Below are positions 48,101 to 61,425 of a stretch of 64,000 bases of DNA, in pieces. How positions within the stretch are numbered: position 1 is the first letter of the stretch; each line of letters begins with the position of its first letter. Below the pieces are notes generated by a model, which saw nothing but the letters and a program-made list of their open reading frames with translations, ran no database searches and was not told the DNA's origin. Source of the DNA: Sipunculus nudus. Taxonomy: Eukaryota > Annelida > Sipuncula > Golfingiida > Sipunculidae. The stretch spans positions 54,405,386 through 54,469,385 of the forward strand of contig CM049322.1 of assembly GCA_026874595.1 (NCBI GenBank), in the 5' to 3' direction. A program made the translations under genes and the position numbers.

Positions 48101-49464
48101 TAGTTTTGATGTTCCCCTCATCATGTCACCATGTTATAGTAAAGGTGAAGAAGATCGGCAACTTCTGCAAAATCCATTTGTGCATAGTTATTAAATTTAA
48201 GCATGGATCTTTAATTAAGTATAATTAAATATGAAATACTGCAGTAAAAATGAAATGATATAATTCACTTTTATCTGTTTGAACTCAAGCTTTCACACAT
48301 AAGCAAAACATTTTTTGTTCTTATTCAAGTCGACATTGAGCAGACATATGAACCATCAGTCTGTGGGGCTTAAATCTGAATAATAATGCCATACATTGCT
48401 GTTTAAGAATGATATGGTTGACAGATTAATATGACTGTCATGTACATCTAGGAACTGCTGATTAAGGTAACAAATTGTCACTGCTCAAGCTGATCACAAC
48501 ATATTGATACCAATTTTTGTCTGCTCCGCTCTTAGCTGGGCCATGTTGCATCCATAATAGATAAGATTAAGTTCTGGAAGCAACGGGTGCCCACATCAAT
48601 GTACCCTTGCCATTTCTAAGTGTCCAGCGAGTTTATTCAATTATTATCCACTTAACTTCCTAGAGGGATTTAGACTTATCACAGTAGAATTTAGATTGAA
48701 GCTCCTACTGATGTTTCTGCTCTCCATCAGCTTCCAGCTGAACCAAAAGAAGTTTTCTCTTCTTCATATTTTAGTGGGTTTCCTTTCATTAGTTTGTGGC
48801 TCCTGCCACCTGAGTACCTGAGACAGAATTATAGGATTTTATAAGGAAATTTTAGCCAAAAAGTAGGAAAAATGTAGGTTTTCATGATAAATTGACATGA
48901 CCATCTATTCTCCATGCAGCATAGAAAGGTTTATTTAATTTATCTAGATTGCTTAATGTGTTAATGCAACACTAACAATTCACAAAAGAGCTGCACATTT
49001 TCAATAATATGATGTTTATGTAAGTGTTATTATTCACTTAAATATATCAGAAAAACCCCATTGTGCATTGGAAAAATATGGAAAATAAAGGAGATTATGG
49101 TGTAAATTTCAGAAATTACAGGAAACATTTTTAAAGGAAAATTTAGGATATATTGGAGTCAGCAGAAGCTCTGTTATTTATAAGAAGCACTGCAACAGTT
49201 TTGCCAGAGTCATTTTTTAAACTTTCCTGCAGAGTGATGGCTATAGATGGATCCATTAAGCCATGCAGCTGTTATGGAACCGGGAACTGAAGAAATGGTT
49301 TGTTTTAGCTTGCTTGCATTTACTGGAGTTTGGAATCATTGGTGTAAGATAAATGTGAAGTAGCCAGATGTGGAAGTGTGAGTCCATCAGCAAACTGCAA
49401 GAAGTAAGAGCTTTTAGAGCTCTCTCCTTTTTGATTTAGAAGCAATATTTTACAACATCATTAC
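45191..49464. other. Gene-free AT-rich stretch
   Basis: No gene is supported. A small tandem duplication, AAGGGGAATAAAATAAGTG, occurs near 45575-45620, and a 52-bp duplication at 46951-47054. Confidence 0.45.
46951..47054. repeat. 52-bp tandem duplication
   Basis: AAGGATAGGAAAAATTATTT starts both copies (46951 and 47003) and GATACATGGCAGCAGAC ends both; only two or three differences. Confidence 0.9.
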
Positions 49465-49545
49465 AGTTAAAACCTGTGTTATATGACCATATATGGGACT
49501 GACCAATAGTAGTGTCTGTTCACAGGCTGTCTTATGAGATTATTT
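49465..49545 (+). repeat. Half-element resembling the 58.35-kb CAGTGAAACCTGT repeat
   Basis: CAGTTAAAACCTGTGTTATA, then TATGGGACTGACCAA and CACAGGCTGTCTTATGAG follow the same order as CAGTGAAACCTGTGTTATGA, TATGGGACTGGCCAA and CACAAACTGTCTAATAGAC at 58352. The right half is missing. Confidence 0.55.
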
Positions 49546-49878
49546 AGTTATTACCAGTTTCAATTTGTTTGGTTCACTTTCTGTTGTTCACAATGTTACT
49601 CATGTGGTTATATGCACTGAATCTCATGAAATTTTAAGGGCATTTTGGGAATGGGCCAGGGAAGATACCAGTGTGGATCAGGCATATGATCTTCATTCAG
49701 GAATCAAGGAATATTCACAAATGACTTCTAGTTCATTCTACATTTGCCTTCTGCCCATGACCTGAACCATTATACTCCAGAGAGTGCCAGGATTCATAGC
49801 CACACCTCAGGAAGTGGGACAGAGGACAGGTAGAATTCACACTAACTTTCATCAGTTATAAACAGTACCAACCATAAT

Positions 49879-51523
49879 CAACACAGGGTTTCCGCGACCC
49901 TAAAATTTAGGCCGGTAAACGGACTCTTTCCCCCGCGAGGGTCATTAAAAATTCCCCCAGCCAAATAGGCTGAGAGAGCTTAATAATAACTCAAGCACGA
50001 GTGTCGTGCTGTCTTCATCATCTTCAAACTATGTATCAGATTTGCGCGCCCCTGTCGCCTGTTCGGTGCCACTCAGTCACTGTCCTGACAATGCCTGAAA
50101 AACTTTGAAAAGAATAGATCAGTAAAAAGATTCCTTATACATGTACAACATCTGCGCAAATAGTTTTTATGCTGTCTCGCCATTTAATTTTCTGGAGAAG
50201 GTAATCAGTTGTGTAACCATAGGTTGTGGACGTACGATGTCGGACGTACGATGTCGGCCCTGAACATGCGCTACTGGCCAAAGGTGTGATATTATCATTA
50301 ATCGTTCGACAACCGTACATTCAGTCTCTGTAGTCAGTAAAAATGATTGACCTATCGATAATGGAAATTAAATTTGTGTTTTATTTGGTTGTGATGATAT
50401 ATTTTTCAAAATTTGAAGAAGGTGAATCATTTTCATCATGCAGTCGCTGTGGACATCGCTGCTTTGACATATTAACATACCGCGAGCCTTGCAGCGAGGT
50501 CACAATGTAAAGGGCTTTTGTCTTGACTTTACCAAACAAATTTCAAAAGGCCGGAGCGTAGTGAATGCGCTGTTCTATGTGCGAATATTCATGAGGGAAT
50601 TCCCTATTGAAATAAAAACTTGTGGCAAATGCAGCCAATAGCGTCCGAGGAAGTTCTGAATAATTCAACTGAATGTCACACGTGCAGAAACAGGTTATGC
50701 TGGTCAATGATTGGGCCGTCTCTGACACGATCGCAATCAGGGATTTCGCAGAATCAAATGTTGGGCCTATAACAAGTAGGCCTAACACACTAAATTTCAA
50801 GGATATTGCACGAATTTTAAGTAAAAGCATGCGACAGCAATATATATTTTTTGTCATTTAACTTTGAGAAAAGCAGCCGGCCGTTGAATGCGTTGCAGCA
50901 GCTGACAAAACGCCGGCTGTAGTGCGGGCCCATCGTGAACACCCGGTCAGCGGAGATCATGCAGTAAGCACCAGGCGCAGGTAATCTGGGAGCGCGGGAA
51001 ACCGTTAGTCCCTGGAGGGGTATGTTGAATTGGTCAATAGCTTGGGGATACACAGGAAGCGTGCACGATATAATAAAAACAAACAATGTGGACATCGCTT
51101 GGGCAGAACAGGCCCTATATTTATTATATTTATCTTCGTCAATTCGGTTTGCGCAAGTTTCCAAAACAGATGTTTAGGCGAATCCTTTCCAAGGAATAGT
51201 TAAGTAAAAGGCCAGTTTGTGGGCCCACATATGTCAGGGAGACACGACTTGTACGTGCATGCTGCATCACATGAAGGCCTAACGAATATTTTACTGTTTT
51301 ACTGGTATATTTTTACGCCTTCCATGGGCGTGATACTAAGCTGAAAAAGAACATCAGAAACATTGTTTTCAACCTTGATTTTGTAAAATTTCCACACCGT
51401 GGGAGGGGGGAACACCCTCCCACACCCTCCCCCCGTGGGGGCTTCGCCCCCACGCTAGGTTCACTTCCTGTCACAAAGTAAAAACGGACACACTTTTTCA
51501 ACCCTGGCGGAAACCCTGCAACA
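49879..51523. mobile_element. 1,635-bp transposon with CAGGGTTTCCGC ends
   Basis: The element spans 49884-51518: the left end CAGGGTTTCCGC is the exact complement of the right end GCGGAAACCCTG. CAACA lies immediately outside both ends (49879-49883 and 51519-51523), a 5-bp direct duplication. The right subterminal region has a perfect 9-bp stem with TTC loop (CGTGGGGGC then GCCCCCACG, about 51435-51455). Ends beginning CAGGG look hAT-like, but hAT elements normally make 8-bp duplications, so the superfamily is uncertain. The interior is more GC-rich than the flanks and has several 55-115 codon frames, none recognisable as transposase. Confidence 0.7.
50817..51095 (-). CDS. Small open frame with secretory-signal-like start inside the transposon (uncertain)
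   Basis: Minus-strand codons from the ATG at 51095 give a hydrophobic start (MSTLFVFIISCTLPVYPQA), then IDQFNIPLQGLTVSRAP and a stretch with three cysteines (one single, one CC pair), stopping at 50817. A longer in-frame start exists at 51164, but the 51095 ATG places the hydrophobic segment at the N-terminus. The local GC content is higher than the surroundings, as in an exon. I recognise no family. It may be a captured first exon, an element-encoded accessory frame, or chance. Confidence 0.25.
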   Translation of the reverse strand: MSTLFVFIISCTLPVYPQAIDQFNIPLQGLTVSRAPRLPAPGAYCMISADRVFTMGPHYSRRFVSCCNAFNGRLLFSKLNDKKYILLSHAFT

Positions 51524-54500
51524 GGTCCAGTTAGAACTTGGGAATACTTGGTACCTGTATATTTGTATTTAATTATATATATGAGGTGGTGTGCATGGTC
51601 AGTATCTGAAGTTTGCATAATAAGAACATAAGTTACATTATTCAGAAGTTAAAAGATGTAACGTGTTATTGTTGGTGTGCTGTGAACAAGGCAATGTGTT
51701 TGAACAAAGTGTGGTAATACTTGTGCTTGTAGAAATTAGCTAGGCATGATAGTGACACAGTTTTGAATGTCTCATTACAAGAAGCCAGTTTTAATTCACT
51801 AGGCCTGACTGAAATCACTAAGTGCCACCTAGTGGTTGATTCCTTGACTAACTCAGATTTAGAACATTAATTCATGATCAAAACAAGGATTGATTTTTTT
51901 TTCTTAACCAGAAGAAGGATTAGAGAGAGTCATGGCTAAAAAAATCTACCTGTAAGCATAAAACTTGAAGAAAATATACTGTACTTTTCTTTAAAAAGCT
52001 GAAAAATATATTTAATATCCCAAGTTGTCTTCAGAATATCAAAAAAAAAGAAATTTCATCCACAAATGTGTGGATTTGTCACGTGTGTTTGTTGTCTTTT
52101 ATACTGTATGAGGACCACATTAGTTTAGCATAACAAATATGGAGAACATAAAGAAATAAACAAAAAAAATACTGAAAGGAAAAGGCTTAAAATTGTAGAA
52201 GCAACATGAAAATGATCTTGGTAATTTGATCACTGCAGCCTGTATCAGGTCTTTATATAAAATGTTTTCTTTACAGAGTAGTACATTTACTTGGTGGCTC
52301 CCAGTGGGACAGGCTGGAGCCCCAAACTCCCTGTTCAATTAATATAGCCTGGCATTACCGGAAGATGCTAATTGAATTCCATCCACTGTGCTTTTGGAAA
52401 AGTCAGATTTTTCAAAGAACGTCCGCTGTGAGGAACATGAGACTGCACAGTGAGACCCAGATCAGGCATTAGTTCACAGAAATGTCCTTTAGTCAGATAT
52501 GATGTATACAATTTGCCTACATCACAGCTTTATTCATGTTGGTGATGATCCATTCTGACTTTTCAATTTTGAATTAATGAATATGCATAGTCCTTTTTGT
52601 TTAAAAGACAAATGTTAAGTTTTCATGGGAAACTTGTCAACAAAACTTTGATTACTCTTGCTTCTACTTCAAACATGTTGATTACTTAAGTTAGTTGTTT
52701 AAATTATTGCCATCAGAGGGACAAAGCTTAAATACATAACCCTAATAATGAATATTCATGATTTAGCATCATGAATATTCATTGTTTATATTACAAAGAC
52801 CTTCCTGGTCAGTACAAGGAGATGTGTATTTTGACCCTTTGCGACCTGAGAGTATGAATATTAATGACATATGTAGGTTATAAAAGTACTCACAGGAAAT
52901 CCATCCATCACTGAATTATTCTGAAAATTCCATATTTTGAAATACTGAGGTCAGCTTTTGGTTTACAAAGGTTTTTCAAATTTCCATACTCGTTTGATGT
53001 TCCCTAGGCTTTTCATAGATTGTAACTTCCAGATTTTTGCAATCATATTAAATAATTCTGACATGTAGGATCTGTATAGTTTACTAGATGGCGACTTGGA
53101 GAAAATAAAACCCTCTGAAATTTTAATCTCACAAATATGAAGCCAACTAAAGTATATACAAAAGAAATTTTGCATGTGTCAGAACACTAATGTGCCAATG
53201 TTTTAATTGTAAATATGAGAGACTGATATCAGCATGAAATTTTCTGTATCAGTGTTTGTATATTTTTTTCACTGATTATTGGACTAGTGACCTTACACTT
53301 AAACAACATCATCAATATCAATGAGTTATAGTATATAAATATATAAATTTAAATTATAATGTTAACTGTCCATATATTCAAGATGTCTGTCAGAATACCC
53401 CAAGGGAGCTGGTCAGCAGTCAAAGAAATTAGTCTATAAGCTCATAATAAACTGAGAGTTTGAGTTATAAGACTACATTTTTTCATTGGATCAAACCTAT
53501 AGAGCTAGAATGCATGAATAGTGGCCTGTGACTTGACAGAATAACTATTCATGAGGTACAGGATGTTTCAGTTTCTCCAAGAAATCTTTCAGATAATTCT
53601 TGAGGAGCAGATGAGCTTGTTATGCAAAAATATCCAAAATCCCATAGCCATTCGGGAGTATGAATATTAATGAGGTCTAAATGACAGAAACAAGGAAAAG
53701 TAATGAATATTCATGAGCTGTAGGATATAAAATCAACCATTCACCTGGGCAGGAAATTTTTCTGTTAACCCTGCTTGACCTGGATTGTTAGTCCAGTGTA
53801 TGCATCTGTTATTCCCTGACCTGGAAATATGAATATTTATTAGATACAGATTAAAGGAACAATTATTTCATTCATTAAATAAATTTGACTTTTGACCATA
53901 CACAGTATGAACATTTTGAATAGAAATTCAGGATATAAAATCAACTGCCCATTACCGTAAGAAATTGTCAGTTAACCCCGGGTGAACTGACAGTTTTTAG
54001 CTTTGTGATTGATGATCAATTCAAGTCTCTGGGGAAACAGGATAATGACTTGTCCCCTGACACTGAATCATAGCGTCTGTGAAAGCTAGTCTTGTCCCCA
54101 AAGATATCAATGCTGCAGCAGCTGCGCTCTTGGGGATCAATACATATTTTGATTTCCACCAAAGAATGTGGTCTGTCTGCCTATTAGTTTTGAAGAAATT
54201 AGAAAATATGTTACTCTAAAAGGAATCAACAGTCAGTCTTTTTTTTTTCATTGGCTTGTTGTCTTTCTTGTATTAGCTGTTCAGTGATTGGCTTGTCTGA
54301 TTGGAGGTTTAACCTGAATGCCCTCAAGCAAGATTGGATCTTTCGCAGTCGCGATAACCATGAACTAAAGGGAGGTGCAGTCTGACCATACTGTCTAGAG
54401 GTCTGGCTCGTCACTAAAAGTCAAACAAACACAGCCTCCTTTTGAAGTCAAATCAGCGAGAATTGTTCCATCAACACCAGCAGAATCCCATCAGATCATA

Positions 54501-57500
54501 TCAGCCCTTCACAAATAAAATTAAAAAATTCTGACTGCTCCCCAAGTCTGTTGGTGTCCTTGTTGGTTACCGTGGATATTGGTTTCCGTGGTGATAAATG
54601 CGGAGAAGAGTCCAGACTGGATGAGTCAGCACCACGCTGGCGTAGCTGGACAGAAACTACATTTTGTTAAATAAATGAAGTGTTCCTTTGGGTATTGGTT
54701 GGATTTATATACATTTGTTCATGTCCAGTTATTCCTAGTAATGCTTAAGACTTTGTATTGATATGCTTTATTTGTCCTAGTTTATGGTATTCTTAGTGAG
54801 CACTGTTAGGATAGCATTTCTGATTTCAAATGAAACAACATAAAAAATAGCCCTAAATCAACAATCAAGTATTTCTATGGGCTTATATATAAATATGAAG
54901 TTACCTGTATGTGTATTTAGAAAGTATAAAATTTAGTTTTAAGCAGTTCAGATAACATGTACCCACATGTTCATACCATAGCAAATGATCTTCAAAAACA
55001 CTTGCTATTATAATTATCATTTGTGCAATTAACACATTCTTACATCTGAAGTCATCATACCTTCATGGCCTTCATGCAACAAAATAGACAACAAAAAGGT
55101 GTAACAAAATATTTGCTGTGTAAATTTTGTTTTGAAATATTCCACTCTGTAGCTGGGTAGTGATAACAAGCTCTCTATATCCAAGGTAATGGCCAACAAG
55201 TGTTTGATACCAACATTTGCGAACAATATAGTTCAGACACAGATGAGTCAGAGATGGTCCATTGCTGCAGACAGATCCTGGGTTGTGGTTAAATAATACA
55301 AGTGATGATCCGAGGTGGCCGGAGAAGGGTAGGGAAGGACCTGATGAGTCGGATATTGATTCTACGAACCAACAACAAATCTGTTCCAATGACTTGGTTG
55401 ACCTGTGGCTGAGGGAAATACGCAGGTCAATATGTTGTCTGGCGATGGCCTGATTTCTTCTGGTTGATCTTCCTTTGTGAAACTAGGTTTGTCATTGGCA
55501 AATTCAAGAGTGGTTGTAACTTATAGATTTTCTATATGAATTTTTCTCAAGGCATGAAGGATTTTGCTGTAATTTAAAACAAGTTAGAGGAAATAAAAAG
55601 ATGTTCATTAACCTAAGAAGTCTGGAAAATGAGACGTCTTTATCATTGGAGTAAAAATATTTAAAATTTGTGGAAAATGAGGAATGTAGATAAACATGTT
55701 TGGTACTGAAACTGAAGTTTCAAGTTCTAAGCTGCCACTGTAGAATTTTTGGTAGCCATAAATATTTGAAAAAAAATGAGTATTTCAGTTTGAGCGGTAT
55801 TAGTGCCATTTTGGCTCTTTTGAGATTTCAGAGTCTATGGTAAGTATATTCTAGTGTCAGAGTGCCATCAGCTCTTCAGATCTAGGACCCCACTGTAATG
55901 CCTGATGAGAAAAACAAATTATATATATTTGTTATTTTAGACAACGCCTTATGGCCTTCAAATACGCTATCACTTGACATAATTAAACCAGACCAAATGT
56001 TAGCTTTTTAGTATGCATTCTAACAGCACCTACTATGTGCTTTACAAATTTTGTTATATCTCAGCACAAGGCTAAATTTCTCTGCATGTGTGTGGAATTT
56101 CTGATGGCATGAATACAAGCATGGCCTACACTGTTACTGTATGACAAGTTACTCGTACATGATACAGGAAATGCCTGGTTACCATAGGGACACATTTTTA
56201 GTGTGGTTTGTGAGCTCACATGTATACTTAGCAGTAAATCATCACTTGTAGCCAAATGTGAAGATTATTGGCTGTTAACCACAATATGAATGCAACAGGA
56301 TGGATGACCGTTAATGTACATTCGACATTTTGGCTTGTATCATGACTCCAGTTAGGCCCTATCCATCCATTATTAATGCCTATAATGAGTAGTGTATGAG
56401 TTCACAGATACTGAATGCTATCCTTGAGGAAAATATAGACACTCTGGTATGACAATGATGCAACATGAACATTAAGCACACATAACGTGCAACAAAAATA
56501 GCTTTTGAAAACAATGTTTAAAACTAGCATCTGAAACTTCAAACAAATCTGTCCCACATGTACAGGGCTGTCCATGCCCCCTTCCTTTATTCACTCTTTT
56601 TTGTCTCTCTGCATCGTAATAAATGTAATCTTCTTTTAATTTAAGATATAAATGAGTCTGTTATATCCGGGTCGGGGAGCCGATCAATCTTGATGTTGAT
56701 GGATTGGTTGGATAATATCTTTTGTTCCTCCTCTGCAGAAGATTGAGAGCTGTTTAAAAGAGGTGGTCTGTTTTAACCCTGTGTCAGGCCAGAGTTATTT
56801 TCTTTCTGTTGTGTGTGTTTGTCATGATAAGTAGTGATTGTTAGTTATTATAAACCTAGGTCCTAGAAAACAGTAAAATACTTTGCACGGAAAGACAAGG
56901 ATGCCCGGTATTTAAAATAAATGTAAATAAAAATCAAGGAAAAAATTAAGAGAAAAATGTGGATGTCACGTTGAATTAGTACCATTAAAATAGCTTTCAG
57001 TTTATCTAAAGCTTTAAACATTATTTATTGGGGTAGGTTTGTTTTTTTTTTTTTTTTACTTTAAGCATAATTGAAGGTCCCTGGTTCAACCCCTGCCTGA
57101 CTATCAAAGGCAGACTTGCAAAAGTTTGAAAGAACGTCACTGATTTACTCTATGTCGTAATAACAAGTCACAATTTCTGGATTATTCCTGACTTCCTTCA
57201 AAGGGGTCCTGCATCTATCCTTAAAGATACTAAAGTTTCTCTATCTTTATAAAATGGTCATATATATAACCAATTTTGTTCAAGGTCTCCTGGAAAATGA
57301 AAAAAAAAACTATTAATTGTATTAATGTCCATATATCAGTGTAGGGCATGGAATTATGAAAATTAATTCATTTTACTGATGTTTAAATTGCATGGCATTT
57401 TGGCATGTTCCTTGGGTTTTGTGTTTTATTGTTCAGATCAGGAGTTATTTGATTGAATATGTGTTAAATCTCGCAAGAATAAGTGCTTGAATTAAGCAAT

Positions 57501-57923
57501 AAGAGAACATTAATGTGTTACTCCAGTTATAATTCTATTTCACGTTGAAACAGGTTGCTGGTCTATTCTGCAGTGGCCTTATCACCTCCAGTTAAATTTA
57601 CAGCATCCCCTGAACATAAATTTTCTCATCTGTCCAAATAGCCCCTTAGGGAGTCCCTGCTGCCTGTTTTCCTTCCCTGATACCAGCTTGCAAATAAGGT
57701 GAAAGGAGAGAAAGATATTATTCAAGGAAAACCCATTGTGCTTTATGGGCCAGACCAGTAATCAGTCCCACCAAGGGGACCTGGGAGGTTTGTGCACAAT
57801 CCTGTACAAAAATGACATCATCATGAATAGTTATGTTTATTTGACAGGGAGTATTGCAGTATTTTGTAAGTTATTTAGTTGCAAAGGAAACATACTACCT
57901 TGCAGAGAAATTTTAAACAGTGG
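51524..57923. other. Gene-free AT-rich stretch with decayed internal repeats
   Basis: No exon is supported. Between about 52.74 and 54.0 kb, segments containing the palindrome TGAATATTCA or the variant TATGAATATTAATGA recur (52749, 52772, 52854, 53661, 53703, 53830), together with repeated GGATATAAAATCAAC (53723 and 53932) and GTTAACCC (53764 and 53972), suggesting an old tandem duplication. A poly-T run lies at about 57042-57057. Confidence 0.45.
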
Positions 57924-58249
57924 GGTACCTTTGAACAAGGTTAATGTTATTTACGGTAACTCCCGCTTTTGCTTATCAGTGCCATCTTGTGTTCATTTAG
58001 TGAAACACAACGTTTGATTAAGGCATTAAAACTGGCTAATTCCTTTGTTTATTATTATACATTTGAGTGGATCGCTTAAAGGAATACCTAAAGCTTCACT
58101 ACGTTGCATTGAAATATGATTAAAATAACATTTAATTGAAAAGATAGATATCTTAAACTTCTAAATTGTTCAAAGTTTGAATACTAGATGGCGCTGATAG
58201 GCAAGTGCGGGAGTTACCGTAAGTAACAATAATCTTGTTCAAAGGTACC
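57924..58249. mobile_element. 326-bp MITE with ~70-bp inverted ends
   Basis: The left 71 bp starting GGTACCTTTGAACAAG, through TTACGGTAACTCCCGC and GCCATCTTGTGTTC, is matched by the complement of the right 71 bp with about nine differences. It could fold into a long foldback. The outer GGTACC is palindromic on both sides, so a TA target duplication (Tc1/mariner type) is possible, with CCTTTGAACAAG as the true end. The plus-strand frame at 57736-58017 crosses its left boundary and is not a gene. Confidence 0.85.
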
Positions 58250-58351
58250 ATATTAATATATCATCAGAAATTGATTTTTATCAAGAGTTTAACTGTAGTT
58301 CTTGGACTGAGTGATGTGATATATATAAAGAATCATATTTGTACCATACAG

Positions 58352-58500
58352 TGAAACCTGTGTTATGAGACCACCTATGGGACTGGCCAAAGATGGTCTT
58401 CATTCACAAACTGTCTAATAGACAGGTCAGTGGGAATGCTTTTTGTTCACCCAAGGGTGGTCTTAATAGACAGGTGGTCTTACAGACAGGTTCCACCACT
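58352..58500 (+). repeat. CAGTGAAACCTGT-type TA-flanked repeat, degraded
   Basis: It begins TACAGTGAAACCTGTGTT (about 58350) and ends GACAGGTTCCACCACTA, an imperfect complement of the start. Internal TGGTCTT and AGACAGG(T) motifs repeat in both orientations. Related to the element at 34706 by its CAGTGAAAC end. Confidence 0.6.
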
Positions 58501-61176
58501 ATTTAACAGAAGTTCCCATTAGGAATGAAAATCAGTCAAATAGAAAATCAAGCCTGAACATAATGTGTTAAAATATAAGATGACTTGATGTAAGATGTCT
58601 GAGATAAGAGATATGTCTCTGTTATACCCTCCTGGTACCTATACAGATTCAGGACCTGCATAGAACCCCAGTATTTTGTCCAGTATTAAAATTGCCTTTT
58701 CCGACATGGGACATCTAAAGATAAACCCTTGAACCTTTCGTAAAAATGGGCCAGATTCACAGATCTCACCAAACACAGGCTGTTTCCTTTTTTCATGTCC
58801 ACGTTTATAATGTTCATGTAGGTGTCCTCAGATAATAAAAAAATACAACAAGAACTAATATTAGGGTGGCAAGTCAGATGAACCACAGTTTTACAAAGGG
58901 CATTTTGCAGCTGATCACTTTCAATTTCCAGAGACTGACGTTCATCCTAACAATGTTTGTCAGTTGACATCAGCGCATGTACTTGGTTGACCTACTGCTT
59001 GTAGATAAATGAGTCCATGAATCTGTCACATAGGCATGATAACAACTTCTTAATTGAAATTACCTACAGTTAATTAATATGGACAGGTATATAGAATAAG
59101 ATAATAATTACATTAATTCTACAGAAAAGATAGTCGAATAGCTAGTTTTAAAAGTGATTAGGAAAATCATGTTGATCCCAGAATCACCACAGCCTGTGAG
59201 TGACTGGTGAATAAGCAGCGAACAGCCGTTGTTGACCATTCTCAGCCGCTGGTGACCAGGTCAGCATGAAGCCCCCAGTCTTCCAGACCAGTAATTCCGG
59301 CAGTAATCCTGTAATGAATAGCAGTCTGAGTAATGGTTGTCAGGGCCGGGACAGACACCTGTTGATGGGAAGGTCCCAGTTCTGTGCATGGAATATGAAT
59401 GATGGAGGCATTTACATACTCCCTCTATTTGGTATGCTCAGTGGCAGTACACGCTGACTCCAAGGGGAAATCAGATGCAGGGCTCAATATTTATATGTGT
59501 CATCTCATCTGAAGCTAATAAAACTACTTTAAGGATCTTGTTCTGTTGTTGTTGTTACATGTATGCAGGTGCACAAGTTTAAGGTCAGGCTGTTGATATC
59601 AGTACACAGGGAGCAGATTTACTGAAAAAGTAGCATTTAATTTAGTGTTTTAAAGGAACCTAATTGAGGAACATAATTTTGACATACGACATGTTGCATA
59701 CAGAGGTTAGTGTCTGTACAAAATGGCAACCCCCATGAGTGGTTTTGAGAAAGCAGGAAAAATAACCTTTCATGGTATGATGAGGGTATAGATGTGACAC
59801 AATAGGAGAGCATCCAGGAGAGAATCTATCTGGGTAGAGCTTTTTGTTTGCAAAGGGATGTGTATTGGCAGAGTTTAAGTGGAATAACACTTTTTTTTTT
59901 AACACTCAAATCCATTTAAATTATTGAAACCCTAACTTATAAAATGGAAATCCAATGGTCTTTAAATCCAGTTACTCATTAAACATGCAGAAAATAGATC
60001 CCTAATATAATGTATTACTTAAATAATCAATGTAATATACCCATTTTTCATAATAACAGTGCTCCATTAATTAAACCTGAGATCCATCGTGTACTTTGTG
60101 AAGATTTAGTGCTTTAAGGACCTGTTGTTTCCTTTGTGGGCTGGTGATTTGTTGGTGTTACTAGTCCCTTGGGCAGGTTACTCTATGCTGGCAACATTGT
60201 CAAACCCTGAGAAAGCACGAAGCCATTCCAAGCAGCCCATATAACTTGTTACCATTGGTGCATTCAGCCAGTCTGGCCAGTTAATGGGGAAGAGTTGTGT
60301 GCTGCATATTGTATTTCCCTGTACGACCAAGCATGCATGTAATTTCTGTTGTGGTACATTGGCTGGTCACTTGATGAAATGTGGATATATCATTTACTTA
60401 ATGATAGACACAAGAGAATGGTATTACTGTTTGTCAGTGAACCAGTAAATGGAGGCACAACATTTACATAGGAAATTATTGTTACATTTATTATTGTAGA
60501 TCAGTGTTTGCTCTTTCATTATTTACTTTAATTGAGGATATGCAGGTGATTATGAAGGAATTATTTATATAGTTTGTTGTCATTATGAAATTATTAATTT
60601 TGAGAAATTTGATCTCTCATACTCAGTTAGGACCATTTATTACCCAATTAGGAAATATTTAAAATGGATGGATTGTCAATTATTTGCTTTAATCCCAGCA
60701 AGTCATGCCTTTAAAATGCATACCAGTTCATATTCAAGAGAGTTTCGTGGTTCAGTAAATTGGTAGAAGATATTACAGAATTGATACTTCATAAAAAAAA
60801 TATTATTTTAATGTGAAAGATTATTTAGCATAAAAAACACAGATACAGTAAATGTACTGAAATGTTTTTGCTTAAAATTTGTGAGATTATTAGATACAAA
60901 TTACATAAAAATCACCAGTACAGCTTAGACCATTAGTGGTAGGATGAAATGATGGCCCATTGATGCTGCATCATTGTATAGAGATAGATCTTGAATACAC
61001 AGTAAGTAGTACTTTGGTGCCACTACTGTGTGGTCACTTCGCTTCTTCCTATAAAATACAGAGTGAATACAGAGTGAAAGGATTTTTCTGCGTATTCAGA
61101 CTGTCTTGACCATAAGTGGTAAGATGACTTCTGGAGTGTACTGTCTGTCTGTTTGCCCCACATGAATAACTGTGTG
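58501..61176. other. Gene-free AT-rich stretch upstream of the BEL/Pao LTR
   Basis: No gene or clear repeat. Short frames (58686-58886, 59266-59457, 59660-59905, 61023-61229) lack domains. Confidence 0.45.
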
Positions 61177-61423
61177 TGTTGGCGATGACTGTTATATACA
61201 GCTGTAATATACTTTGTTTTTTTTTTCACGGGTACGGTGTGACTATCGTCGCGGGTACGGTGTGACTTTTCCTTTTTGATTCTGTTATGATTTCTCTGTT
61301 ATACTCTCCTGTAATGAAGTCAGAATAAACACTGTTGAATTTTCTAAGTCGTAGTTGGCTCCGTGTTCCATATGGACCTGGATTAAACTCGCCAAGTTGG
61401 GCTTATGAGAGTGGTACCCAACA
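61177..61423 (+). mobile_element. 5' LTR of a BEL/Pao retrotransposon (247 bp)
   Basis: The LTR starts TGTTGGCG and ends TACCCAACA, giving the short inverted TGTTGG...CCAACA ends typical of BEL/Pao LTRs. A U3-type 16-bp direct repeat (CGGGTACGGTGTGACT at 61229-61244 and 61252-61267) precedes AATAAA at 61324-61329. The primer-binding site begins three bases after the LTR and the polyprotein follows. Only one LTR is in the window, so the left boundary rests on the inverted ends. Confidence 0.75.
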
Positions 61424-61425
61424 TT

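Noticed and set aside
57073-57090. Box-B-like CTGGTTCAACCCC
   Set aside because: No box A or cloverleaf pairing upstream, only a poly-T run; not a tRNA gene.
57736-58017. 93-codon plus-strand frame
   Set aside because: It crosses the left end of the foldback MITE, so part is transposon DNA; no domain.
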